The position numbers were made by a program, and so were the translations under genes. A model generated the notes under the pieces. It was not told the origin of the DNA. It worked only from the letters and a program-made list of their open reading frames with translations, and made no database searches. Below are positions 24,151 through 31,714 of a DNA stretch of 64,000 nt, piece after piece. Origin of the DNA: Ahniella affigens (GTDB lineage: Bacteria; Pseudomonadota; Gammaproteobacteria; Xanthomonadales; Ahniellaceae). Location of the stretch: positions 4,578,501-4,642,500 of the forward strand of contig NZ_CP027860.1 of the NCBI RefSeq assembly GCF_003015185.1, in the 5' to 3' direction. Position 1 is the first letter of the stretch. Every line of letters starts with the position of its first letter.

Positions 24151-25347
24151 TCACCCGAATGGAATAATGGGTTTGAATACGCCATTTTTGCTCATACTTC
24201 GGCGCAGATCGAATCTTTCCAATGCATTGACGACATCAAGTGCCGCCAGGCCTTGCTCACTGAAATCGACTTCCTGCCAAGCTTTGCGAGCCACACGTAC
24301 TGAGAGCAGGTATTCATCTTGCAACTGCCCCGTTGACCTGTCGCGCCGCTGAGAATACCCGGACAAGACGATCTGCTGAACCGTTGGTAGCGCGGCGAAT
24401 GTCTCACCGATGATTCGAAATCCAATGGCGTGAACATGGCGCATGTATAGGCGTTGAATCTGTGTCGCAGTCATATCCTTGATCGATAACTTCAATCCGC
24501 GCACAGGTACGGACGCTACCGCCTTGGGCATGTCCTCGACTTCAGGCAAGTCGACATCGAGAAGGGCAACTTGGCCGCTATCTTGGAGTTCGAGTGCGAC
24601 CGTTGTCTCGCGTGGCCATGCTATTTCCTGGAGCACCTCCTGAAAGTGCTGCTCCATCGCTTCGACATCGTGGTATATCAGCTCTTCGATCAAACGCTTG
24701 CGGAGTGTTTCGCGCTGACGATGCGCCGTAAAATCGTTTTCCCAACTCAATATAGCTAGGGAATATTGCCGGCTCGTCTCTTCGTTTTCCGCCTCGATTC
24801 GACGCCGACGAGCAGCGAAGATCCGAGCGAGAAAATCAAGCTTTCGGAGCTTAGGCGGGTCTGGTTTCGGAACCGGGAATTCCAACGGCGAAAATGAGGG
24901 CTTGAACAGGGGCGACGGCGTGTAACGATGAAGTTCACCGATGGCTTCAATCTGAGCATTGACCTCCTCGCACTTGCCTTGAATCAGCTGCTTCAGTGCT
25001 TCAGGATGCTGCTTCTTTGCTGCTTGAGCCCACGCTTCGGGCAGTGCGTTGCCAGATGCATCGCAGAAGTAGAGATCACCTTGATCAGTGACCCCAACCG
25101 ATACGTTGACAGTGACTGACTGCGCCGTCCTCTGAGTACCTGCGCTCGGCCTCCCCTGGCGACCCGCAGGGGAGGATAGTCTGGTGCGACTAGAGAGACC
25201 GAAGGCGCTACTGTTCGCAAACGCGCCACGTTTGCCGATACTGACAGATGCGCCTCTTGGACCAAAGTTGAAGCTCGCGCCTCCGGTTCCCATCGTCATG
25301 CGGATGCCTGGCGCCAGTTTGAAGGACTTTCTGAATCTCAGCCCCAT
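24151..25347 (-). CDS. DUF4236-domain protein
   Basis: 398 residues from the ATG at 25347, with AGGAGG five bases upstream; a GTG two codons earlier overlaps that site. The first 55 residues match the DUF4236 pattern (LRFRKSFKLAPGIRM, GPRGASVSIGKRG). The rest is helical and charged, with no recognised catalytic motif. DUF4236 proteins are small and uncharacterised, often on mobile DNA; the 340-residue extension here is unusual. It is divergent from the Gabija pair and convergent with the STAND gene. A defence role is possible only by association. Confidence 0.75.
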   Translation of the reverse strand: MGLRFRKSFKLAPGIRMTMGTGGASFNFGPRGASVSIGKRGAFANSSAFGLSSRTRLSSPAGRQGRPSAGTQRTAQSVTVNVSVGVTDQGDLYFCDASGNALPEAWAQAAKKQHPEALKQLIQGKCEEVNAQIEAIGELHRYTPSPLFKPSFSPLEFPVPKPDPPKLRKLDFLARIFAARRRRIEAENEETSRQYSLAILSWENDFTAHRQRETLRKRLIEELIYHDVEAMEQHFQEVLQEIAWPRETTVALELQDSGQVALLDVDLPEVEDMPKAVASVPVRGLKLSIKDMTATQIQRLYMRHVHAIGFRIIGETFAALPTVQQIVLSGYSQRRDRSTGQLQDEYLLSVRVARKAWQEVDFSEQGLAALDVVNALERFDLRRSMSKNGVFKPIIPFG

Positions 25348-25881
25348 GCCCACCTCCTAAAACCAACCCTGCCAGAAACCTCAACAATTAGCATTTACGT
25401 GGGCCCAATCAGACCCTGATTTGCCAGTGTTCCGCCCAATCAGATCTAGTACCTAGGTATAAATGCTTTGCTATTTCTTCGCAAGCTTCCCCGTCCGGCC
25501 TTGGTAAAATCTAGCACAAGCTCAACAGATTGCTCGCGAACGCAGACTTGGGCCAGACATGGCATCAGTTTCTGAGATCGCTGACTATCGCGATGTTGCC
25601 AGTTGTAGTTCACAAGTTCATTCGGGCAAAAGCAGTCCTCAGGTGCCGCAGCGCGGCGAGGTAAATTCGCCCCTGAAGATTCCGATGCTTCGTTGACCTC
25701 CACGGCAGAGATGGCATCATCTGCTAGCTTGCCCCTGCGCGCCCAAAACCTTTCGACCACTTTGGCGGCGGTTAGCGATAGTATCGAATGATGGGGAAGC
25801 GGCTGAACCGATTTGCCGGGGCAGTTCCAGGACGACCCTTTAGCGGACTAAGGCATCATTTAAAGCCCTAAGGAAATCACG
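25348..25881. promoter_or_regulatory. Divergent region with GCCCAATCAGA direct repeat
   Basis: About 530 bases between the DUF4236 gene and the Gabija pair. GCCCAATCAGA occurs at 25403-25413 and 25434-25444, 31 bases apart (about three helical turns, the same face of DNA), a plausible operator. AAGGA lies before the gajA start. A 104-codon open frame on the - strand (25446-25760) has no recognisable features and I do not call it. Confidence 0.4.
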
Positions 25882-27669
25882 ATGAGAGTCTCAAGCCTCA
25901 AGATCGAGAACTTTCGCGGCATCCGATCTGGTTTCGTTCGATTTGGCGCGCACCCGGTCTTCGTCGGAGACAACAATTGCGGCAAAACCACCTTGATCGA
26001 GGCATTGGCTCTCTTGCTCGGTCGCGATCGACTGGTGCGGGAGCTAACTGAACACGATTTCTACGGCTCTAGTCCTGAGCCTGCGGATCGCATCAGTCTA
26101 ACGGCCACAATCACCGACTTTCCAAACGATGATCCCGAGCTCTGCAGTCACTGGTTCCGCGACGGAAGAGCGGTTGTCAAGTGGGTGGATGAGCGCACGG
26201 GTACAGTGCACCCGCAACGAGATGACCGGGCTTGGAAGCTCTGTTGCCAAATTGCCGTCCAAGCCAGGTTTGATAGTGAATCTCTGTCCGTAGAGATGCT
26301 GCGCTACTTCCACGACCATGATGAGCCTATTGACCCCTTTGTTGATGAATCACCGGCCCTCGTACCGGGCAAACTCATCCACGAACTTGGCTTTTACTTA
26401 GTCCGCGCAAGCCGTACGTGGGACAGGGTGTTTTCATGGGGCAACGAACTCTTCAGGCGGACTGTGATGGCGGCGGCAGCACAACCTGCAGCAGCTCTTC
26501 TCGCAGAGCGCGACCGTTTGCGAACCCCTGACCAGCCTATTGATGCCGATCCAGGTATCGAGCCGCTGATCCAGAACCTTAACAAGGAATTGGCGCTTTC
26601 GTTTCCAAATGCGCCAAGGGTCCAGCTTAGATTGACCGCTACCGACAGTCGCGCCGTCATGGAGGCTGTTTCAGCACACTTTGCTGCAGCTGACGGATTC
26701 AGTGTCCCCGCCGGGAGACAAGGCAGCGGCTTGGTTTCCATGCAGGGATTGCTATTACTCCTTGAGCTTGGCCGCATCCGAGCAGCCGCAGGAGGAGAGT
26801 TCCTGATGGCGCTTGAGGAACCAGAGATTCACTTACCGCCGTCGGCACAGCAGAGCTTGGTGCAGCGAGTTCAGGGACTCTCGACACAGACATTCGTAAC
26901 TACACATTCACCCCTGGTGGCAAGCATGGCGGACCCGACTTCGGTGCTGATAGTAAAAAGGCACAACGGCGAACTGTCTGCGGAGCCTTTTCTGAGTTTC
27001 CCGCTACCCGCTGATGCACCGAACTGGCAACGCAGGTTTTTTCAGCATAGCCGCGTGGAAGTACTTAGCGCACTGATGCAGCCTTCGCTGCTCATACCTG
27101 AGGGAAGATCTGACTTCCAGCTTCTTAGATGCATCTTGAGACCTCTCATAATGACTGCCGGCTGGGTCGACACTATGAGCGGGCCGTTCGCAATTGAAGT
27201 GGGCGTAGTTCCTACCGAAGATGCTAAGGTGATCGAAACTTACCAATTGCTTTCAAGGCTGCATCAGCGTGTGTCGTGCCTTGTGGATGGTGATGCTGAA
27301 GGGTTGCGCTACGTCCACCAGCTACAAAAGGCTACGGCACCTCCCGCTATCATCCGCTGGAACGACGGCGCAATGATTGAAGACGCGGTTGGTTGGGTTC
27401 TGCTGGCGGATGAAGGCACCGCTGTCGCTAAACTTTCCGAGCTATCTCAAGTGCCTCCCGCTTCGGCGGCGGATGTGGTCGCGCACCTCAAGTCCAAGAA
27501 AATGGATCTGATCGCCTATGAGCACGTAGCGGAAACCATCTCTACTACGCCTCATTGCCGCTCGCGCGCTGCAGACCTCCTCGCCGGATTGGCCTGCGCT
27601 TGCGCGGGCTCAGGCGCCACTACTCGCTTCGTTCGCGATGCTGATGGGGTCTGGGTGTTCCAGCCGTGA
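25882..27669 (+). CDS. gajA: Gabija GajA-like class 2 OLD nuclease (ATPase-TOPRIM)
   Basis: 595 residues. ABC-type ATPase: Walker A GDNNCGKTT (29-37), signature-like GSGLVSMQG (281-289), Walker B FLMALEEPE (307-315) and H-loop TTHS (340-343). A TOPRIM nuclease domain follows: Glu407 in IPEGRSD and Asp469-x-Asp471 in LVDGDAEG, the metal-binding residues of OLD nucleases. In Gabija, GajA is a nucleotide-sensitive nuclease that assembles with GajB and acts on phage DNA. The stop overlaps the helicase start by four bases (GTGA). Class 2 OLD genes are defined by this pairing with a UvrD-like helicase. Confidence 0.88.
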   Translation: MRVSSLKIENFRGIRSGFVRFGAHPVFVGDNNCGKTTLIEALALLLGRDRLVRELTEHDFYGSSPEPADRISLTATITDFPNDDPELCSHWFRDGRAVVKWVDERTGTVHPQRDDRAWKLCCQIAVQARFDSESLSVEMLRYFHDHDEPIDPFVDESPALVPGKLIHELGFYLVRASRTWDRVFSWGNELFRRTVMAAAAQPAAALLAERDRLRTPDQPIDADPGIEPLIQNLNKELALSFPNAPRVQLRLTATDSRAVMEAVSAHFAAADGFSVPAGRQGSGLVSMQGLLLLLELGRIRAAAGGEFLMALEEPEIHLPPSAQQSLVQRVQGLSTQTFVTTHSPLVASMADPTSVLIVKRHNGELSAEPFLSFPLPADAPNWQRRFFQHSRVEVLSALMQPSLLIPEGRSDFQLLRCILRPLIMTAGWVDTMSGPFAIEVGVVPTEDAKVIETYQLLSRLHQRVSCLVDGDAEGLRYVHQLQKATAPPAIIRWNDGAMIEDAVGWVLLADEGTAVAKLSELSQVPPASAADVVAHLKSKKMDLIAYEHVAETISTTPHCRSRAADLLAGLACACAGSGATTRFVRDADGVWVFQP

Positions 27670-28928
27670 CGGTCAAAGCCTTTATCGGAGGTGCCGGCTG
27701 CGGCAAGACATACCGGCTTTTGCAGTCATTGATCGCCCAACTTGAGGCCGCTCCATTGTTAGAGGGTCAAAAGGTTCTGGCGCTCACATTCATGCACGGC
27801 TCTCGTCGCAGATTGGAAGAGCGGCTTGGCCAGCTCCCGGCTCTTGGAAGGCGAGCGGAATGCGCCACTGTTGATAGCTTCGCATGGAAGTTGGTCCGCC
27901 GGTGGCGCGCTCTTGCCGCACGGCTCGGCCACGCGAACATTGACCCGAATCAGTACAATCGTGTGTGTGATGCTGCCGGCGAGTTGTTGCAGATCCAGGA
28001 GGTGCGAGGATGGGTAGCCGCGTCGTTCCCAATCCTTTTGGTGGATGAGGCACAAGACCTTACCGCTAACCGCCTGAGGCTGGTCCAAGGCTTGGCCACG
28101 AGCCTGCAAGTATTTGCGGCGGCGGACGAGTTTCAGTGCCTCGACGAACGATTGCGCCCCAATCCCGCATGCACTTGGCTTAGCGAAGTGTGTCCGCCCG
28201 AAGAGCTTACTCAGCCTCGACGTACGAACGTTACGGAGCTGCTCGACGCTGCCGCCGCTATTCGAAGCGGCCTAGCGCCGTCATCTGGAACAAAATTCAA
28301 GGTTCAGCTGACACCAAAGCCGCCGCTTGCCGGCTCGTGGATTGCCAGCAATCTTGATTGGTACGGCGGGGGGAAGGGAGTTGCCATCATTACACCCGCG
28401 CTTGGCCAGTTTGCGAAATCTGCTCTGACCTGGATAGCCAATAACAAGACGTCACGGGGGGCTGGCCCTTACGTCATCTCCTGGGAGGAATCTGGGGTCG
28501 ACGCGACAAACGCATTTTTCGCTCAGCTTGCGTTGCAAGATATAAACCATGTTTCCGATGTGAGCCGATGGCTCGGCGCAGGGGGTGATCCCCGCGTCGC
28601 CCGCGAAGTGACAGACTGGATGGAGATGCAGAGGCGCGCAAAGTCCAAGGTCTCGTTCTCTAGAGAGGAGATTGAGAGAGTGATTTCTCACGTTTTCGCT
28701 CAGCGTCGACGAATCGGCAAGAGCGACGGAAGGGGATGGAGAGGCATGACCGTACATGGCGCCAAGAACCGCGAGTTCGATAATGTGATAGTTCTTTGGC
28801 CGGCAAGTACCACCGGCAGCGATGACCAGAAGCGAAGGTTGCTCTACAATGCCGTGACACGTGCAAAGTCGCGCTGCATTGTACTTGTCCAGGCGAAAGC
28901 TCATCTAAAACAGGCGCCATTCGTCTGA
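27666..28928 (+). CDS. gajB: Gabija GajB-like UvrD-family helicase
   Basis: 420 residues, starting at a GTG that overlaps the gajA stop. Superfamily 1 motifs: Walker A GGAGCGKT (8-15), motif Ia ALTFMHGSRRRL, Walker B LLVDEAQD (124-131), motif III FAAADEFQCLDE (GDxxQ altered to ADEFQ), motif V MTVHGAKNREFDNVIV and motif VI LYNAVTRAKSRC. It is shorter than the approximately 490 residues usual for GajB, which suggests reduced accessory subdomains. It is expected to act with GajA in phage defence. Confidence 0.88.
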   Translation: MTVKAFIGGAGCGKTYRLLQSLIAQLEAAPLLEGQKVLALTFMHGSRRRLEERLGQLPALGRRAECATVDSFAWKLVRRWRALAARLGHANIDPNQYNRVCDAAGELLQIQEVRGWVAASFPILLVDEAQDLTANRLRLVQGLATSLQVFAAADEFQCLDERLRPNPACTWLSEVCPPEELTQPRRTNVTELLDAAAAIRSGLAPSSGTKFKVQLTPKPPLAGSWIASNLDWYGGGKGVAIITPALGQFAKSALTWIANNKTSRGAGPYVISWEESGVDATNAFFAQLALQDINHVSDVSRWLGAGGDPRVAREVTDWMEMQRRAKSKVSFSREEIERVISHVFAQRRRIGKSDGRGWRGMTVHGAKNREFDNVIVLWPASTTGSDDQKRRLLYNAVTRAKSRCIVLVQAKAHLKQAPFV

Positions 28929-29232
28929 AGCATATGGATTCGAAGTCGACCGCACTACAACCCAAGCCTATCGATCTCGCAAAATTGGGGTGCGAACCTA
29001 CAGTCAGGCAGCCCGGGATTCGACAGAGCCGCCAACACTGCTATCTCTTCGGGTCGATGATGGTCATGGCCAATACCGCCCTGCGTCGCAAGATTCGATC
29101 AATCCATCAGAATGACAGACTGCGACGCTCGGTAACGGATCCGGAATTGCTCAGTCAGAACTAAAGCCCGGTATCAATACGACGGACTAGTCACCTATGG
29201 CGTTGATTTATAAAGCTCTTCTTTGAGACATC
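28929..29232. other. Non-coding stretch before the right transposon end
   Basis: No supported gene between the helicase stop and the right-end repeats. A 76-codon + strand open frame (28934-29164) has no recognisable features. A possible third, degenerate TnsB-like site (CACCTATGG) lies near 29192. Confidence 0.4.
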
Positions 29233-29277
29233 GAAACTATGTTTTACCAAACCGTACAAACTATGCTTTCTCCCACA
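29233..29277 (-). repeat. Right end of Tn7-like element with two close TnsB-type sites
   Basis: On the complementary strand the end reads TGTGGGAG then AAAGCATAGTTTG (29269-29257), and 24 bases inward AAAACATAGTTTC (29245-29233). Close packing here versus 43-base spacing at the other end is the asymmetry typical of Tn7 right and left ends. The tns operon is transcribed away from this end, as in Tn7. Confidence 0.87.
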
Positions 29278-29282
29278 GCTTG
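29278..29282 (+). repeat. Right target-site duplication GCTTG
   Basis: Identical to 4129-4133, directly after the terminal ACA at 29277 and directly before the TGT of a second left end at 29283. Confidence 0.9.
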
Positions 29283-29389
29283 TGTGGGAGAAAGCATAGT
29301 TTGTGCTTTTTCGGGGGTACTTTCATTTACGGGCAAGCATAGTGTGTGCGATTTTGCCCAGACTATGCTTTCCCGGAAAGCATAGTCTG
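29283..29389 (+). repeat. Second left end of a related Tn7-like element
   Basis: Bases 29283-29343 are identical to the left end at 4134-4194 (61 bases; 66 with GCTTG). TnsB-type sites lie at 29291-29303, 29334-29346 and 29377-29389 with the same exact 43-base spacing. The inner part has diverged, and the third site belongs to a 16-bp-arm palindrome (29358-29390). It marks a related element that had used the same target site. No matching right end is found to the right within the window, so it may be a remnant. Confidence 0.85.
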
Positions 29390-29707
29390 GCTCATTCCGA
29401 AGTCCAAGTTGAAGCCCTGAGGTGAGTTTTTGCGTGACTCATGATCTGCCCTCAGTGAGATAGTGTTCCGCGCCTCGCTGAGCGAGCCCAGTTACTACGC
29501 GTTGCGCAAATTCCACAAGCTGAAGCGTTGCAGGTACGCTTACTAAACACTCCATGCATGAACTGCTTCAACACTTGGTCAAATCAGACATTTGGATCGG
29601 GATTCAGCAGTCGCAGCGGCGCCCCTCCGGCCCGAAACCGACCGGCTCGCCCGATGCCCCTGGCACTGTGGTAGGCTCGGCTTAATTGGGGCTTTTGAGA
29701 ACCGCAG
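29390..29707. other. Non-coding stretch after the second left end
   Basis: About 320 bases without a supported gene. A 28-codon open frame ending near 29544 (SLSEPSYYALRKFHKLKRC) could be the tail of a lost gene, but it is too short to assign. The promoter for 29708 should lie in the last 100 bases. Confidence 0.35.
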
Positions 29708-30751
29708 ATGAAGTTAAGAGCGCCGTCATCCCTAGCATTCTTAGTATTCTGCTTTGCTTGCGGTTCACTTCCGCGAGCAGTTGCATCTGAAAACTGTGGC
29801 TACCCGCTCAGCTTGAATAAGTCAGGGTTCGAGATTGGGGAACAACCTCCCACTGCAGTTCTTCCCTCAAATTCGACACCATTGTCTCTTTCCGTAGCAT
29901 TTCCTCCAGATGGTGCCGTACTTGGCACACCATCAATCCAGGTGTATGGAACCTACTCGGGCCCTCCGAATACTGGTATATCAGTCAATGGCGAGTACCC
30001 AGCCATACAAGACGCTGCATCATTTACGACGCAGCTAATTGCGCTAAGCCCTGGCGCCAATCCGCTAAGCATTGTTTTGACGTCACAGGACGGCACTAGC
30101 CAGACTGTGACTAGGACGGTTCAGTACAATCCGAGTCTTGTTCCTGACGTGTCGCTTATTGGTTTTACTTCCGGCGACTACGCGCCCAAAAGGATCGGGT
30201 TCAAACTCACGACGCATGTCCCAGCCGGCCAATCCGCAATATCGCTGATCGAGATCGACTTCAACGGCGATGGCAATTTTGAGATCACTACGACTGACGC
30301 AGGTGCGCCACTTGCATTTGATTTCACCAGCCCGTCCGTATCGTTAGCTAGAGCGCGTGTAACGTTCGACGATGGTAACTCTGGCACCTCACCAGTGGTA
30401 TCTGAATCCACATTCAGAGTCCAAATGAGTGCGCTTGCCTACGCCAGAGAGTCGCTTTGCAACTTGTACTACACGATGAAGCATCGATTGCAAGCGCAAG
30501 ACATCAGTGGCGCGCTCAACACTGTGCTCACACAAGACCGCGCAGACTGGCAGTCCGCCTGGCAGGGACTAGGCGTAAACCTGTCAACAGCTGCAAACGG
30601 CCTGGGTGAAGTAGTAAGCGGGCGGATATCCAGCTCAAGCGCCGACTTTGTAGTTGCCACTCCCGACACGGAACACCCGGGAGACTATGCCGGCTTTCCG
30701 CTTCAGTTCAAGCGTGAAAGCACAGGTGTTTGGCGAATTTCAGAGATGTAA
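29708..30751 (+). CDS. Secreted Ig-like repeat protein, unknown role
   Basis: 347 residues with a signal peptide (SSLAFLVFCFACGSLPRAVAS). One or two bacterial Ig-like/Big-type modules follow (VAFPPDGAVLGTPSIQVYGTYSG...GISVNG; TSQDGTSQTVTRTVQ), then DFNGDGNF, a calcium-loop-like sequence. The C-terminal 100 residues contain helices and a small mixed domain. The stop lies 5 bases before the next start, so the three genes 29708-34567 form one transcript. Proteins of this kind often accompany RHS genes, but none is adjacent here. Confidence 0.6.
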   Translation: MKLRAPSSLAFLVFCFACGSLPRAVASENCGYPLSLNKSGFEIGEQPPTAVLPSNSTPLSLSVAFPPDGAVLGTPSIQVYGTYSGPPNTGISVNGEYPAIQDAASFTTQLIALSPGANPLSIVLTSQDGTSQTVTRTVQYNPSLVPDVSLIGFTSGDYAPKRIGFKLTTHVPAGQSAISLIEIDFNGDGNFEITTTDAGAPLAFDFTSPSVSLARARVTFDDGNSGTSPVVSESTFRVQMSALAYARESLCNLYYTMKHRLQAQDISGALNTVLTQDRADWQSAWQGLGVNLSTAANGLGEVVSGRISSSSADFVVATPDTEHPGDYAGFPLQFKRESTGVWRISEM

Positions 30752-30756
30752 CTTCG

Positions 30757-31677
30757 ATGCCTCCGAACACTTTCCTAAGCAAAATCTTCTGGCTGACAGC
30801 GTTCCTGCTCTTAGCAGGATGCTCCCGCAGTGAGCCTGTAGTTTCCGATTTGTTACTGGAGGAATCAGGCAATGCCCGCTTGGAGTTGGCTGGCGCAGTT
30901 GTCGCTAACGGTCAATCAAGCCCTGTAGAACTAGCCATTGCTGCATGGAGCGCATGCCTTGACAATGAGTCATTCGCCCAATCGCCCGATTTCTGCTGGG
31001 AACCTGAATTTTTTGCCAGGGTAAGAGCCAGCGGCCCAGACAACTTGTTCGTCCAATTACTAAGCTGTCAAATCTTGCTCAATGCCCCTGAGAACAAGAT
31101 CCATGACAGACTGACATTTCAGACCGGATGCGGTGGAGTCTTGAGTGCGCGCCACTACGATGACTATTCGGTCACGCTGAAGCGCATGATCGTGGAAGCT
31201 GATGCGGACCTCGCTCGGAAGGAATTGTCAACACTTCCTGACGGGACGGTTCCACCAGTGACTAGAGTGATTTCCAAGAATGAGCTCTTCTCAGAGGTCT
31301 TCGTTGCGTTTGGCATTTATGACCAACTACCCGAGCGATTCGAATGTGCCTCGAATACCTATTTTGAGTTTGGCGGAGAAGCGAGCTCGCCCGAGCTTCC
31401 CAGAGCGATCTCGTCGGCAATTCTAGCGAATCCTGCCAATAGCTATCCGTCCTTGCGCTGCGCTCGCATGCTAGAGCGCCGACTGGGCGATGCTGGAGAG
31501 CATTCAGAGACCCAGGATCCCTTGGCTTCAGCAGAGTTCGCAGCGCTTCTCAAATGCGAAGACGATCAGATTGTTCAACAATTGAAAGAGATTATTGCAA
31601 TTGCCCTGCAACAGGGTGACGTCGCAGCTTGGCCGAAGCTGCAGTCGATGGTTGCCAAAGCCAAGTGCAGCAAATAG
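30757..31677 (+). CDS. Predicted lipoprotein, unknown role
   Basis: 306 residues from the ATG at 30757. The signal peptide ends in a strong lipobox LLLAGC-SRSE, so it should be lipid-anchored. The rest is helical with many Cys, Glu and Leu and no recognised domain; it could be an alpha-solenoid. It lies between two genes for exported proteins in one operon, so the three products probably act together in the envelope. Confidence 0.65.
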   Translation: MPPNTFLSKIFWLTAFLLLAGCSRSEPVVSDLLLEESGNARLELAGAVVANGQSSPVELAIAAWSACLDNESFAQSPDFCWEPEFFARVRASGPDNLFVQLLSCQILLNAPENKIHDRLTFQTGCGGVLSARHYDDYSVTLKRMIVEADADLARKELSTLPDGTVPPVTRVISKNELFSEVFVAFGIYDQLPERFECASNTYFEFGGEASSPELPRAISSAILANPANSYPSLRCARMLERRLGDAGEHSETQDPLASAEFAALLKCEDDQIVQQLKEIIAIALQQGDVAAWPKLQSMVAKAKCSK

Positions 31678-31714
31678 AAGCGAATCGACAAAAATAGTGA
31701 ATCCTGGAGCTGAC

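Larger units (their letters stand above)
4134..29277. mobile_element. Complete Tn7-like transposon carrying toxin and defence cargo
   Basis: 25,144 bp bounded by inverted ends: TGTGGGAGAAAGCATAGT at 4134 and its complement ending at 29277. GCTTG duplications flank it directly. The TGT/ACA termini, the multiple 13-bp TnsB-type repeats in each end and the 5-bp duplication are Tn7-family signatures. The core operon (12725 down from 17584) encodes a TnsA-TnsB fusion, TnsC, TniQ and a KfrA-like protein. Cargo: RHS toxin and putative immunity protein; HTH regulator; unknown protein plus Avs-like STAND nuclease; DUF4236 protein; Gabija pair. The 22-bp palindrome at 29256-29304 arises where the right end abuts a second left end. 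No Cas genes or CRISPR array were seen. The element is less GC-rich than its flanks. Transposition genes lie mid-element rather than next to an end. Confidence 0.9.

Noticed and set aside
25446-25760. 104-codon open frame on the - strand
   Set aside because: No domain, biased composition typical of non-coding antisense frames, and it fills a divergent promoter region.
28934-29164. 76-codon open frame before the right transposon end
   Set aside because: No recognisable features; lies in the end region between gajB and the TnsB-type sites.
4134-29277. CRISPR-associated transposon (CAST)
   Set aside because: No Cas effector, Cascade genes or array; TniQ is long and TnsD-like, fitting protein-directed targeting.
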